The notes: generated by a model from the sequence alone, not told the origin. Positions 26,849 through 35,652 are shown, numbered from the stretch's first letter. The stretch is 64,000 bases of DNA from an uncultured Eubacteriales bacterium (GCA_902786815.1 CADADV010000009.1:1-64000), one strand, 5' to 3'. A program made the numbers and translations.

Positions 26849-27594
26849 TACAGTCTCTGTTTCACAACTTCATACATGATGATGGCGGCGGCGTTGGACG
26901 CGTTGAGGGAATTGACTTTGCCCTTCATCGGGATGCTGACCACGAAGTCGCACTTCTCGCGGACGAGGCGGCTGATGCCGAATCCTTCGCTGCCGATGAC
27001 GATCGCTGCCGGACCGGTCATGTCCTGATCATACATGAATGTGTCGCCCATGTCGCAGGCGTACACCCACACGCCTTGGTTCTTGAGTTCGTCGATGGCT
27101 CTTCCAATGTTGGTCACCCGTGCGCAGAGCATGTGCTCCGCTGCTCCCGCGCTGGTCTTGAGCACGGTCTCGTTCACGGAGACGCTGCGGCGCTTCGGGA
27201 TGATGATCCCGTGTGCTCCCGCGCATTCAGCAGTCCGCATGATGGCGCCCAGATTGTGGGGATCTTCCAGGCCGTCGAGCACGATGATAAACGGATGCTC
27301 TCCGCGTTCTTCCGCCAGCTTGAGGATGTCGCTGACCTCACAGTATGAGTAGTCGGACGCTGTTGCAATGACGCCCTGGCAGTTTACCTTGGCGCCGTCC
27401 AGGAGCTTGTCCATGAACGCCTTGTCGCTATGATAGACGGGGATCTTCGCTTCCTTTGCCTTCGCGATGATCTGTTTGATCGAGCCCGCGGGATGCTCCC
27501 CCTTCTCGGTCTTCTGTATGTTGATTTTCTCGATCTCGCGGCCGGACTTGAGCGCCTCGAGAACCGCGTTTCTTCCTGCTATGATTTCGGACAT
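26848..27594 (-). CDS. rlmB: 23S rRNA (guanosine-2'-O-)methyltransferase RlmB
   Basis: SpoU/TrmH-family methyltransferase that 2'-O-methylates a conserved guanosine (G2251 in E. coli) of 23S rRNA. N-terminal substrate-binding domain begins with IAGRNAVLEALKSGREI; the SPOUT knot motifs are DGLEDPHNLGAIMRTAECAGA, IGSEGFGISRLV and SIPMKGKVNSLNASNAAA. Start at 27594 has AGGTGAG upstream and gives the normal 248 residues; the open frame upstream encodes no family sequence. Overlaps sigH. Confidence 0.93.
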   Translation of the reverse strand: MSEIIAGRNAVLEALKSGREIEKINIQKTEKGEHPAGSIKQIIAKAKEAKIPVYHSDKAFMDKLLDGAKVNCQGVIATASDYSYCEVSDILKLAEERGEHPFIIVLDGLEDPHNLGAIMRTAECAGAHGIIIPKRRSVSVNETVLKTSAGAAEHMLCARVTNIGRAIDELKNQGVWVYACDMGDTFMYDQDMTGPAAIVIGSEGFGISRLVREKCDFVVSIPMKGKVNSLNASNAAAIIMYEVVKQRL

Positions 27595-27616
27595 GGTCTC
27601 ACCTGCCTGTGCTGCG

Positions 27617-28153
27617 TTATGGCCGCTCGTACTTGCGGAAGGTGTAGCGGATGCCTGTTGCCTCGTCGATCTGTTCTTCTGATTCCCAGGTGACGACGAA
27701 CCCCTTCTCTTCCAGGTTCGGGAAGAACCGGTCCGCATCGAATACCTCATCGATCCTGGTCACATAGAACGCATCGCAGTCATCGAAGAAGAGTTCATAA
27801 ATGGACGCTCCGCCGCAGATGAAGACCGCCTCAGACGGGTCCTCTCCGACAGCGGTTGCTTTTGCTTCGTATTCTGTTGCCAGCTCGAGCACCTCGTCCT
27901 TCGAATGCACGACGTCGCAGGCGAAACCTTCGCGCGGCGTGACGGTGAAGGTCGGGTCGTCACTGAGGACGATGTGGTTGCGTTTCGGAAGCGGCTTGGA
28001 GCCCGGAAGAGATTCCAGCGTCCGCTGTCCGAAGATGACGCACTTGCCGAGGGTCTTCTTCTTATAGTATTTCAGGTCGCCCGGCAGGTGGACCAGAAGG
28101 TCGTTGTTCTTGCCGATGCCCCAGTTTCTGTCTGTCGCAACGATTGCGTTCAT
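27617..28153 (-). CDS. folA: dihydrofolate reductase
   Basis: Reduces dihydrofolate for thymidylate synthesis. Family motifs: NAIVATDRNWGIGKNNDLLVHLPGDLKYYKKKT at the N-terminus, VIFGQRTLESLPGSKPLPKRNHIVLS in the middle, and FICGGASIYELF for NADPH binding. 178 residues is within the usual range. Directly follows thyA on the same strand, so the thymidylate cycle enzymes are co-transcribed; both are inserted between mini-RNase III and rlmB. Confidence 0.92.
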   Translation of the reverse strand: MNAIVATDRNWGIGKNNDLLVHLPGDLKYYKKKTLGKCVIFGQRTLESLPGSKPLPKRNHIVLSDDPTFTVTPREGFACDVVHSKDEVLELATEYEAKATAVGEDPSEAVFICGGASIYELFFDDCDAFYVTRIDEVFDADRFFPNLEEKGFVVTWESEEQIDEATGIRYTFRKYERP

Positions 28154-28183
28154 GTTGTTCTCCTTGTTTGTTCCGTGCCGCGC

Positions 28184-29056
28184 TTACACCGCGATCGGGA
28201 TATTCTTGATCTGCGGGTTCTTCTTGTAGTCGGTGATGGTGATGTCGTCCAGTGTGAAGTCGTAGAAGTTCTTGATCTCGGGGTTCAGGGCGAACTTCGG
28301 CGCCGGGTACTGGGGGCGCTCGATCATCTCCCGGATGATGTCAACGTGCCTGTCGTAGATGTGGGCGTCGGAGATCACATGGATCAGCTCGCCCGGGAGC
28401 ATGTCGTTGACCTGGGCAAACATGTAGATCAGGACCGCGTACTGGACCACGTTCCAGTTGTTCGCCGCCAGGATGTCCTGGGAGCGCTGGTTGAGGATCC
28501 CGTTCAGAACGAATTTGCCGCTGCCGCCGCCTCCCTCTGCGCCGCCGCCCTGCTCGCGGGTGACGTTAAAGGTCATGCTGTAGGCGCAGGGCTCCAGCCC
28601 CATCTCGGACAGGTCCGCGAAATTATAGAGGTTGGTCATGATGCGTCTGGAGTACGGCGTGTTCTTCAGCTGCCAGAGGACGTTGTCCACCTGGTCCATC
28701 TCGCCCTGGGCGAACTGGTACTTCTGGGCCATCTGGTAGCCGTAGGCTTTGCCGATGGTTCCGTCGGCGCCCGCCCATTCATCCCAGATGCCGCTTTTCA
28801 GGTCGGCTGTCCGGTTGGACTTCTGCTGCCAGATCCAGAGCATCTCGTCGACTGCGCTCTTGATATAAGTCGGGCGCAGTGTCAGTGCAGGGAACTCTTC
28901 CCTGAGATCGTATCTGTTCACTACGCCAAACTGTTTGATCGTATGGGCCGGCGTTCCGTCCTCCCATCTGGCGCGGACGGTCTGCCCTTCTGTCGAGAAT
29001 CCGTTGTCCAGGATGTCCCGGCACATATTTACAAATAAAACGTCTGCTTTGCTCAT
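28184..29056 (-). CDS. thyA: thymidylate synthase ThyA
   Basis: Makes dTMP from dUMP with methylene-THF. Catalytic Cys157 lies in LEPCAYSMTFNVT; the dUMP-binding stretch RSQDILAANNWN and the HVISDAHIYDRH region are present, as is RRIMTNLYN. A Gly-rich insertion (GGGAEGGGGSG, about residues 170-180) sits between two core strands in a surface loop that is shorter in most homologues; the surrounding core is intact. Followed by folA. Confidence 0.93.
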   Translation of the reverse strand: MSKADVLFVNMCRDILDNGFSTEGQTVRARWEDGTPAHTIKQFGVVNRYDLREEFPALTLRPTYIKSAVDEMLWIWQQKSNRTADLKSGIWDEWAGADGTIGKAYGYQMAQKYQFAQGEMDQVDNVLWQLKNTPYSRRIMTNLYNFADLSEMGLEPCAYSMTFNVTREQGGGAEGGGGSGKFVLNGILNQRSQDILAANNWNVVQYAVLIYMFAQVNDMLPGELIHVISDAHIYDRHVDIIREMIERPQYPAPKFALNPEIKNFYDFTLDDITITDYKKNPQIKNIPIAV

Positions 29057-29057
29057 G

Positions 29058-29315
29058 TTAAATCCCCCAATCCCAGAATCCGTGTCCGAGAATGAAATAT
29101 TTGATGATCATGCCGATCACTGCCAATGCGATGATGACGATGCAGGTCATCTCGAAGGCGTTCAGGTTTCTGAGCCCCTTCTCTTCCTTCTCTCCTGCCT
29201 CCTCGCGGCGCCGGCGGTTGTCCTTTTCCCACTCGCGTCCGGTCTGGTAGTAATCTGTGATCCAGTCCTTTGTCTTGTTCGTGGTTTCTCTCTTTTTTTT
29301 ATATCTGTTCGCCAT
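29058..29315 (-). CDS. small single-pass membrane protein, function unknown
   Basis: 85 residues: a charged N-terminal half (RYKKKRETTNKTKDW, then NRRRREEAGEKEEKG) and one C-terminal membrane helix (CIVIIALAVIGMIIKYFIL). It overlaps the end of the mini-RNase III gene by 17 nt and ends just before thyA, so it belongs to the operon. No family recognised. Confidence 0.6.
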   Translation of the reverse strand: MANRYKKKRETTNKTKDWITDYYQTGREWEKDNRRRREEAGEKEEKGLRNLNAFEMTCIVIIALAVIGMIIKYFILGHGFWDWGI

Positions 29316-29694
29316 CGATGATCTCCACTGCCCTGTTCATGACGCGGGCGAGCCGCTGCTCGTCCCCGGTCAGATACAGGTACCCTACCAATGCTTCAAA
29401 TCCCGTTGCCCATTTATACGTCAGCGGATCCGCGTTCTTCGCCTTGGAATGGAATTTGTGATTGCGCGCCCGCTTCACGATCCGCTGCTCTTCCTCTGTC
29501 AGTTCCTCCAGCATCCCGCGCACCGCGTCAGCCTGCGCATGGGCGTTGACGTAATGGGTCGCCGAACGGTGCAGGCTGTTCGCCCGGAGCCTGCCCTCCT
29601 CGAGCATCAGCTTCCGGATGAAGATCTCGTACGCCGCGTCGCCCAAATACGCCAGCACATCCGTATTCAGCTGTCTGACTTCCGCTTCCTTCAT
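29299..29694 (-). CDS. mrnC: mini-ribonuclease III (MrnC)
   Basis: RNase III catalytic domain without the double-stranded RNA-binding domain, used for 23S rRNA maturation. LAYLGDAAYEIFIRKLML holds the catalytic acidic residues, and the region around ATGFEALVGYLYLTGDEQRL holds the second Glu-containing helix. At 131 residues it is typical. Gene order cysS-mrnC matches B. subtilis; the start codon overlaps the cysS stop (TAATG). Confidence 0.9.
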   Translation of the reverse strand: MKEAEVRQLNTDVLAYLGDAAYEIFIRKLMLEEGRLRANSLHRSATHYVNAHAQADAVRGMLEELTEEEQRIVKRARNHKFHSKAKNADPLTYKWATGFEALVGYLYLTGDEQRLARVMNRAVEIIDGEQI

Positions 29695-31112
29695 TAGTTC
29701 TTGATCACCTGCACGCCCTGCGGGGTATCCTTCAGCGTGATGCCCTGGGCAGCCAGCTGGTCTCTGATCTCGTCCGCGCGCGCGTAGTTCTTCGCCTTAC
29801 GGGCTGCCTGACGCTCATCGATAAGAGCCTGGATCTCAGGATCGATCTCGACCTTTTCTTCCACATCCTGCTGGAGCAGTCCGAGGACTGTCGCCAGTTC
29901 CATCAAAACGTCCATGGATGCTTTTGCAAAAGCTTTCGTGGCGCCGGCGCCTGCTGCGGTGTTGATGGCGGTGACGAGTTCGAAGACGGCCGAGATGGCG
30001 TCGGCTGTGTTGAGGTCGTCGTCCATCGCCTCGATGAACTTCTGTCTGTATTTGTCGTAGCCCGCGACTGCCTCTGCTTCTGCTGCGGTCATTTCGCCGT
30101 CCGCGCCGTTGGCCATCAGGTGCTTCAGGTTGGACTTGGCGTTGCGCATTCTCTTCAGTCCGTTCTGGGACTGGGTCAGGATCTCCGGATTGAAGTCGAT
30201 CGGTCCTCTGTAGTGTCCGCTCAGGATGAGGAAACGCAGGACTTCGCCGTCGTACTGGCTGAGCAGATCGCGCACGGTCTTGAAGTTGCCGAGGGACTTG
30301 CTCATCTTGACGCCGTCGATGTTGATGTATCCGTTGTGCATCCAGTAGTTGGCGAACTGCTTGCCGTTGTGGGCCTCTGATTGGGCGATCTCATTCTCGT
30401 GGTGCGGGAACTGCAGGTCCTCGCCGCCGGCGTGGATGTCCAGAGTGTCGCCCAGATATTTCTTTGACATGGTGGAGCACTCGATGTGCCAGCCCGGTCT
30501 GCCCATGCCCCACGGGGAATCCCATGCGATCTCATCCTCTGACTTGCGGGCCTTCCAAAGAGCGAAGTCGAGGGGATCTTCCTTCTTCTCATCGTCTGCG
30601 GAGCTGGTTCTCTCGCTTGCGCCCAGGCGCAGCTCGTCCACGTTCTTACCGGAAAGCTTGCCGTAGCCTTCGAACATTCTGGTTCTGTAGTAGACGTCTC
30701 CGTCCACTTCGTATGCGTAGCCTTTGTCGATGAGATCCGCGACGAACTTGATGATGTCGTCCATGGTCTCCGTGACCTTCGGGTGGACCGTCGCCTTGCG
30801 GACGTTCAGAGCCGCTGCGTCCTTGTAGTACTCTGCGATGTACTTCTCGGAGATCTCGCCGGCTGAGACGCCTTCTTCCTTGGCGCGGTTGATGATCTTG
30901 TCATCCACGTCGGTGAAGTTCTGAACGAACTTGACTTTGTATCCTCTGTACTCCAGGTACTTGCGCATGGTGTCGAACACGACGAACGGTCTGGCGTTGC
31001 CTATATGAAAGAAATTGTAGACCGTAGGTCCGCAAACGTACATCTTGACTTTGCCTTCCTCCTGCGGTACGAATTCTTCTTTTCTTCTTGTCAGTGTGTT
31101 ATAGATCTTCAT
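29694..31112 (-). CDS. cysS: cysteinyl-tRNA synthetase
   Basis: Class I aminoacyl-tRNA synthetase. Motifs: MYVCGPTVYNFFHIGNARP (HIGH-type HIGN with the zinc-binding Cys), GWHIECSTM and HHENEIAQSEA (zinc ligands), and KMSKSLGNF (KMSKS). The C-terminal helical domain ends with the ADEIRDQLAAQGI segment. 472 residues, full length, with AGGAGG before the ATG. Confidence 0.96.
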   Translation of the reverse strand: MKIYNTLTRRKEEFVPQEEGKVKMYVCGPTVYNFFHIGNARPFVVFDTMRKYLEYRGYKVKFVQNFTDVDDKIINRAKEEGVSAGEISEKYIAEYYKDAAALNVRKATVHPKVTETMDDIIKFVADLIDKGYAYEVDGDVYYRTRMFEGYGKLSGKNVDELRLGASERTSSADDEKKEDPLDFALWKARKSEDEIAWDSPWGMGRPGWHIECSTMSKKYLGDTLDIHAGGEDLQFPHHENEIAQSEAHNGKQFANYWMHNGYINIDGVKMSKSLGNFKTVRDLLSQYDGEVLRFLILSGHYRGPIDFNPEILTQSQNGLKRMRNAKSNLKHLMANGADGEMTAAEAEAVAGYDKYRQKFIEAMDDDLNTADAISAVFELVTAINTAAGAGATKAFAKASMDVLMELATVLGLLQQDVEEKVEIDPEIQALIDERQAARKAKNYARADEIRDQLAAQGITLKDTPQGVQVIKN

Positions 31113-31135
31113 GTTGTCCTCCTGTTAACTTGTAT

Positions 31136-31957
31136 TTATCTGTATGCCGTTTCGTCGGCGTCTGCTAAATCTTTTCCGTGGAAATCGGATCCTCTGGTGA
31201 TGTGCAGATGGTACTTCTCCGCCATCTCCACGAACCGCATGGACTGTTCGAAGTCCTGATCCGGGTGGAAGCATTCCAGCCCTTTCAGCCCCTGCCGCTT
31301 CAGCCGTCCGATGATCTTATCCATGTTGGCGTAGAACTGCTCGCTTCCCGGGCGCCCGATGCCGCGCGTCTGGATCGGGTGCGCCAGCACCGGCGTGCCG
31401 CCCGCCTCCTTGATAATCGCGATCGCGTCCTTGGCGAGGGGCTTGACCTTCTTCACAGCCCTGCACTTGGCGCTGCCCAAAATCTCCCTGCCAAAAGCCT
31501 GCTTCTCCTCAGCGATGTAGCCTTTGCTTACGAGGGCCCTGGCGATGAGCGGCTTGCCGATGAAATCGTTCTTGCCGACCTCGATGTCGTCCCGGGAGAT
31601 ATCGTAGCCCATCTCCTGCAAAACCCGGAACAGCTGCTCGTTACGCTCGACGCGCCGCTGCACCATCTCGTCGAGGAACTTCTTCAGCGCTTCGTTCTCG
31701 ATATCGATGTTGTAGCCGAGCATGTGGAGTCCGGTCTCTTCCTCTGTGACCACAGCGATCTCGATGCCCGGAACCAGCTTGATGCCCACCGCCTCCGCTG
31801 CGATCATGGCCTCCGCGATGCCGTTGGTGTTGTCATGATCCGTGATGGCGATGATATCGTAGTCCAGCTCCTTGGCGCGCTTGACGATCTGCGTCGGCGT
31901 CGCCTCACCGTCCGATGCTGTTGTGTGTATGTGAAAATCTACCTTGTAGTCGTCCAT
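31136..31957 (-). CDS. PHP-domain phosphoesterase (TrpH/YciV-like)
   Basis: PHP-fold metal phosphoesterase of 273 residues. Metal-binding motifs: DFHIHTTASDG, AITDHDNTNG, GIEIAV, then APVLAHP-type VLAHPIQTRG and the C-terminal RGSDFHGKD. Homologues include YciV (RNase AM), which hydrolyses 3',5'-nucleoside bisphosphates and trims RNA 5' ends, so a nucleotide or RNA clean-up role is plausible. Located between xpt and cysS on the same strand. Confidence 0.85.
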   Translation of the reverse strand: MDDYKVDFHIHTTASDGEATPTQIVKRAKELDYDIIAITDHDNTNGIAEAMIAAEAVGIKLVPGIEIAVVTEEETGLHMLGYNIDIENEALKKFLDEMVQRRVERNEQLFRVLQEMGYDISRDDIEVGKNDFIGKPLIARALVSKGYIAEEKQAFGREILGSAKCRAVKKVKPLAKDAIAIIKEAGGTPVLAHPIQTRGIGRPGSEQFYANMDKIIGRLKRQGLKGLECFHPDQDFEQSMRFVEMAEKYHLHITRGSDFHGKDLADADETAYR

Positions 31958-31981
31958 CTGTTTTCTCTTGCTTTTGCAAAA

Positions 31982-32554
31982 TTATTGGAATGTGATGACG
32001 CCGTCGTCGATCTTTTCGATCACCGCCAGCGATTCCACTCTGTATCCCATGTCGCGCAGTCTGTCAGAGCCGCCCTGGAAACCCTTCTCGATGACTGCGC
32101 CAACGCCGGCCACCTCAGCTCCCGCCATCTCCACGATCTGCGCCAGCGCCACCGACGCCTCACCGCTCGCCAGGAAGTCGTCCAGGATCAGAATCTTCTC
32201 TCCTTCGTTGATGAACTTCTCCGCGACCTTGAGCTTTGACACGGTGCCCTTGGTGAAGGACTTCGCTTCGGCTTCGTAGAAGCCCTCGTTCATCGTGCTC
32301 GGAGCGGCCTTTTTCGCAAAGACCACCGGGGCGTAGTTGAAATTCGGCGCTGCTGCGCAGGCGATGGCGATCCCGCTCGCTTCGACCGTCAGGATCTTGT
32401 CCACCTCGGTGCCGGCAAACCGCTTGCCGAACTCCGCGCCGATCTCCTCGAGAAACTTCACGTCGATCTGATGGTTCAGAAATCCATCCACCTTCACGAT
32501 CTCCGTGCCGATCGCCTTACCTTCTGTCAGGATTTTGTTTTTTAATGCGTCCAT
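31982..32554 (-). CDS. xpt: xanthine phosphoribosyltransferase
   Basis: Type I PRTase that salvages xanthine to XMP. The sequence follows B. subtilis Xpt closely: VDGFLNHQIDVKFLEEIG, TVEASGIAIA, the PRPP loop ILILDDFLASGEAS and GVGAVIEKGFQGGSDRL. 190 residues, AAAGGAA before the ATG. No purine riboswitch is visible in the 120-nt leader, unlike the B. subtilis gene; the window's guanine riboswitch is instead on the BMP transporter operon. Confidence 0.92.
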   Translation of the reverse strand: MDALKNKILTEGKAIGTEIVKVDGFLNHQIDVKFLEEIGAEFGKRFAGTEVDKILTVEASGIAIACAAAPNFNYAPVVFAKKAAPSTMNEGFYEAEAKSFTKGTVSKLKVAEKFINEGEKILILDDFLASGEASVALAQIVEMAGAEVAGVGAVIEKGFQGGSDRLRDMGYRVESLAVIEKIDDGVITFQ

Positions 32555-32594
32555 GGCTGGTTCCTTTGTTGTTTTGTTTAGAATGTTCTGTCGA

Positions 32595-32625
32595 CAAAAG
32601 TACGCGACACAACTGCGCCGCGTAC
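32595..32625 (-). terminator. hairpin between the DivIVA-like gene and xpt
   Basis: On the minus strand a GTACGCG/CGCGTAC stem, extended inward by further pairs with two G-U wobbles to a 2-nt loop, is followed by TTTT. It can end the DivIVA-like transcript; a TATAAT (32650-32655) lies just before it, so it might alternatively act as an attenuator in an xpt leader. Confidence 0.6.
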
Positions 32626-32676
32626 CTACGTCTATTTTATGTCATTTGTATTATATGGATTTTGCTGCACAGTTTC

Positions 32677-34110
32677 TTACTGTTCATCTTTGAAGAGTGC
32701 TTCGAGGCTGTCAAAGGAGATTTCCTCCGGTGCCAGGTCAGCCGCTGCGTCTGCAGCAGTGCCGATCGCTGCATCAACAGCTGCATCTACTGACGGCTCG
32801 ATCGGTGCGACGTCTGTTGCGTCTTCGATCAGGTCGTCGAATGAGATCTCGTCCAGCATCGCATCTACATCCGCTGCTGCCTCAGCAGGCTTCGCTTCGA
32901 TGTTGTCTGTCAGGCCGACTGTATCAGCCAGGCTGTCCATGCTTGCCAGGAGTTCTTCCACTGTGGCTTCATGTTCGCCGACTGCTTCTGCAACTTCTTC
33001 TACAGGTGCGGACACGATTTCCGGAACCTCTGCCGGTACTTCCGGGATCTCCGCTGCAGCTTCCGTCACTGCTTCCGGAACTTCCGGAACGGCCGGAGCT
33101 TCTTCCAGCGCTTCTTCGATCGCCGCTACACCGTCTTCTGCTTTTGGAACATCTTCAAACAGGCTGTCCTGGAAGAATGCGTCCGCGAAGAGGTTGTCTG
33201 CTTCTACAGGCGCTGCTGCCGGAGCTTCTTCTTCCGGTGCTTCTGCTGCCGGTGCTTCCTCGACTGGAGCTTCTGCTGCTGGCTCTTCGGCCGGCTCGAA
33301 CGCGACTTCATCAAAAGTGATTTCCGGTTCTTCTGCTGCCGGCTCTTCGGCCGGAACTTCCTCTGCCGGTGCATCTGCCGGAATTACCTCTTCTGCCAGT
33401 TTCTCTTCCGGCTCGAAGAATTCTTCGACTTCGACGTCAGCTGACGGAACCTCTACGTCTGTTTCGGTCTCCTCGACATCCCAGTCCGTGGTAGGCAGGA
33501 GTTCCTCGGTCTGTGCCTTGAGGTTGTCCAGTCTTGCTGATGTTCTCAGAATGTTGGTTCTGATCTCAGCAAACTCGTCTTCCATAGCAGTGATCTGCTG
33601 TCTGTATTTGTTCTTTGTTGCTTCGAGCTTTTCTTTCTCGGCTTCCATCTCGACGAGCATTGCAGCCTTCTCAGCTTCTGCAACTTCCTTGCTGGCCTTC
33701 AGCTCAGCGATAACGGATTCTCTCTCCTTCTCGCTGTCGATGCGGAACTGTTCCATCTGCGCTTCCTGCGCCTCGATCTTTTCTTTTCCGCTTCTCAGGA
33801 TCTCATCGACTTCGGTCTTCGCCTGGTTGATGATTTCGTTGCTGCTCTTCTTCGCCTCAAGAATCAAGCTGACATAAAGCTCATTGTTCTCATCATATTT
33901 CTGATACTTCTTTGTAAGTTCGGAGATCTCAGCTTCATAGTTGTTCTCGAGTTCGCCGATGTGTTCCTCATAAAGGTTGCACAGTTCCTGGATGCAGCCG
34001 TAAACATCATCTCTGTCGAAACCGCCGTCTGAATCCTTCTTGATGTTCATGCCTTTGAGAAGACCAATTACTGTTTCACGTCTCTTGTCTTTTAATGCAC
34101 TCTTATCCAT
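32677..34110 (-). CDS. DivIVA-like coiled-coil protein with long acidic Ala/Glu/Pro tail
   Basis: 477 residues. The first 200 are DivIVA-like: a short N-terminal region with GFDRDDVYGCIQEL, then a long coiled coil (ELENNYEAEISELTKKY through KNKYRQQITAMEDEF). The remaining 260 residues are low-complexity, very acidic, with repeated EEPAAE/EEAPAA and VPEVPE motifs, ending with a short hydrophobic-acidic motif EISFDSLEALFKDEQ that echoes EISFDDLIED. DivIVA proteins mark curved membrane and recruit partners; this one probably acts in cell-pole or division-site organisation. Divergent from another Ala/Glu/Pro-rich protein gene. Confidence 0.7.
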   Translation of the reverse strand: MDKSALKDKRRETVIGLLKGMNIKKDSDGGFDRDDVYGCIQELCNLYEEHIGELENNYEAEISELTKKYQKYDENNELYVSLILEAKKSSNEIINQAKTEVDEILRSGKEKIEAQEAQMEQFRIDSEKERESVIAELKASKEVAEAEKAAMLVEMEAEKEKLEATKNKYRQQITAMEDEFAEIRTNILRTSARLDNLKAQTEELLPTTDWDVEETETDVEVPSADVEVEEFFEPEEKLAEEVIPADAPAEEVPAEEPAAEEPEITFDEVAFEPAEEPAAEAPVEEAPAAEAPEEEAPAAAPVEADNLFADAFFQDSLFEDVPKAEDGVAAIEEALEEAPAVPEVPEAVTEAAAEIPEVPAEVPEIVSAPVEEVAEAVGEHEATVEELLASMDSLADTVGLTDNIEAKPAEAAADVDAMLDEISFDDLIEDATDVAPIEPSVDAAVDAAIGTAADAAADLAPEEISFDSLEALFKDEQ

Positions 34111-34212
34111 ATGTTTCTTCCTCTGATTACTTCATTTAATTGCTTAAATGATTACCTAAAATAATACAAAATAAAACAAACAAAATTGCAAATAAACGCA
34201 TTTTTATACGTT

Positions 34213-34241
34213 ATTATAACATTACGACATAGATTTGTCTT
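34213..34241 (-). promoter_or_regulatory. promoter of the DivIVA-like gene
   Basis: Perfect TATAAT on the minus strand (34213-34218) with AAGACA (4 of 6 to TTGACA) 17 nt upstream at 34236-34241. A second, weaker pair starting with TTGCAA lies closer to the gene. Confidence 0.55.
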
Positions 34242-34248
34242 GTAAAAT

Positions 34249-34277
34249 TTGCATTTTTTGTTTTCATTTGTTATTAT
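34249..34277 (+). promoter_or_regulatory. promoter of the membrane-anchored Ala/Glu/Pro-rich gene
   Basis: TTGCAT (34249-34254), a 17-nt spacer and TATTAT (34272-34277), about 75 bp before the ATG at 34355. It is divergent from and close to the promoter at 34213-34241, so both genes could share a regulator. Confidence 0.6.
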
Positions 34278-34354
34278 AGGCGCGGACCTTTTTTATTTTA
34301 GCCCGAAAATACGATTTAATTAGTTGTGTTTTATCCGATTACACGGGAGCTTAT

Positions 34355-35545
34355 ATGGAATCGATAAAATTTAATGACAAAGGCCATAGCGTAGAATTTT
34401 CGAAACGTTCGCTGTTTATAGATAATAAAGAATATGTATATACAGGCATCAGTCAGGTCAAGCATTCATCCGCTTACCACGCATTCCTCTTCAGGTACCA
34501 GGGCGAGTGGGTGAAGCTGTTCTATGAAGAGCCGCACGGCAAGACCATTGCCGCCCTCTTCAAGAAGATCAACGCGATGAACGCCCGCCGCGCCGCAAAA
34601 GCCCGCGCGACCCAGTCCATCGACACTGCGGCGATTGCCGCAGCCCTGGCCGGCCAGAAAGAACAGAAAGAAGCCGAAGCAGCAGCCGCTGCTGAGAAAG
34701 CGGCAGCGAAGGCGGTTGAGAAGCCCGCGGCTGTTTCACCGGCGGCCGTAGCTGAGAAGCCTGCGGCGGAGAAACCTGCCGTGGCGGAGAAGCCCGTTGT
34801 TGAGAAACCTGCCGTGGCGGAGAAGCCGGTTGTTGAATCGCCGGCCGTAGCTGAGAAACCTGCGGCTGAGGAACCCACGGCGGAGAAACCCGCTGCAGAA
34901 GAACCGGCTGCCGTAGCTGAGAAGCCCGCGGCTGAGGAACCCGCTGCCGAAGCACCGGCGGCGAAGGCCGAAAAACCTGCGAAGTCGAAGAAATGGTGGA
35001 AGTCGAAGAAGGCGAAGAAAGCTGAAAAGGCAGCTGCTGAACCGGCGAAGGTTGAAGAACCTGTTGCTGAACCAGCCAAGGTCGAAGAGCCTGCGGTAGA
35101 AGCACCGGTTGTTGAACCGGTGAAGGTAGAAGAGCCTGTTGTTGCAGAGCCTGCAGTAGAAGCACCGGCTGTCGAAGCACCTGCTGAAGCTGCTGTCGAA
35201 GCACCTGCTGAAGCTGCGGTAGAAGCACCGGCTGTTGAAGCTGCTGCCGCTGAAGTTGCAGTAGAAGCACCTGCTGAAGCCGAGGCGGAAACGCCGGCCG
35301 AAACACCGGCTGAGGAGAAGACAGAAGAGCTCCTCAAAGAGGCGCAGGAAGCGGACGTCAAAAAAGCAAAACGAAAAAAAGCCATTATTATTTTCGCGAT
35401 TATCCTTGCATTATTTATTATTGCAGGTATAATATATTTCCTCACGATGGGTACCACAAACGACGCCTCACAGGCACCGGCTGTGGACGAAACACATCAG
35501 TACAACGATATTGATGAACTCATCGAGGAGATGCAGGAAGACTAG
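34355..35545 (+). CDS. Ala/Pro/Glu-rich repeat protein with C-terminal membrane anchor
   Basis: 396 residues. A folded N-terminal domain of about 75 residues (KGHSVEFSKRSLFIDNKEYVYTGI...) is followed by 240 residues of imperfect repeats based on AEKPAV/VEKPAVAEKP and later VEAPAEAA, interrupted by a Lys-rich block KSKKWWKSKKAKKAEKA, then a single membrane helix (AIIIFAIILALFIIAGIIYF) and a short acidic outside tail. There is no signal peptide, so the repeats are cytoplasmic. It may pair functionally with the divergent DivIVA-like protein. GGGAG ribosome site. No known family recognised. Confidence 0.7.
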   Translation: MESIKFNDKGHSVEFSKRSLFIDNKEYVYTGISQVKHSSAYHAFLFRYQGEWVKLFYEEPHGKTIAALFKKINAMNARRAAKARATQSIDTAAIAAALAGQKEQKEAEAAAAAEKAAAKAVEKPAAVSPAAVAEKPAAEKPAVAEKPVVEKPAVAEKPVVESPAVAEKPAAEEPTAEKPAAEEPAAVAEKPAAEEPAAEAPAAKAEKPAKSKKWWKSKKAKKAEKAAAEPAKVEEPVAEPAKVEEPAVEAPVVEPVKVEEPVVAEPAVEAPAVEAPAEAAVEAPAEAAVEAPAVEAAAAEVAVEAPAEAEAETPAETPAEEKTEELLKEAQEADVKKAKRKKAIIIFAIILALFIIAGIIYFLTMGTTNDASQAPAVDETHQYNDIDELIEEMQED

Positions 35546-35576
35546 ACTTGTTGCACAGGTCTGAAACCTGCAGTGA

Positions 35577-35652
35577 GCCACTGTAGCTCATCCGGCAGAG
35601 CAGCGCATTCGTAACGCGCAGGTGGCCGGTTCGATCCCGGCCAGTGGCTCCA
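35577..35652 (+). tRNA. tRNA-Thr (anticodon CGT)
   Basis: Acceptor stem GCCACTG/CAGTGGC, discriminator T and encoded CCA. D arm AGCTC...GAGC, anticodon loop TTCGTAA with CGT reading ACG, T arm GGTTCGATCC. One mismatch (A-C) at the base of the anticodon loop stem. 76 nt, three nt before tRNA-Ala. Confidence 0.9.

Noticed and set aside
32555..32676. Purine riboswitch upstream of xpt
   Set aside because: The 120-nt spacer lacks the conserved TATAA, TTTCTACC and GACTA elements.
32639..33877. 412-codon Ser-rich open frame opposite the DivIVA-like gene
   Set aside because: It is the reverse of the Ala/Glu/Pro-rich repeats; the coiled coil and ribosome site support the minus strand.
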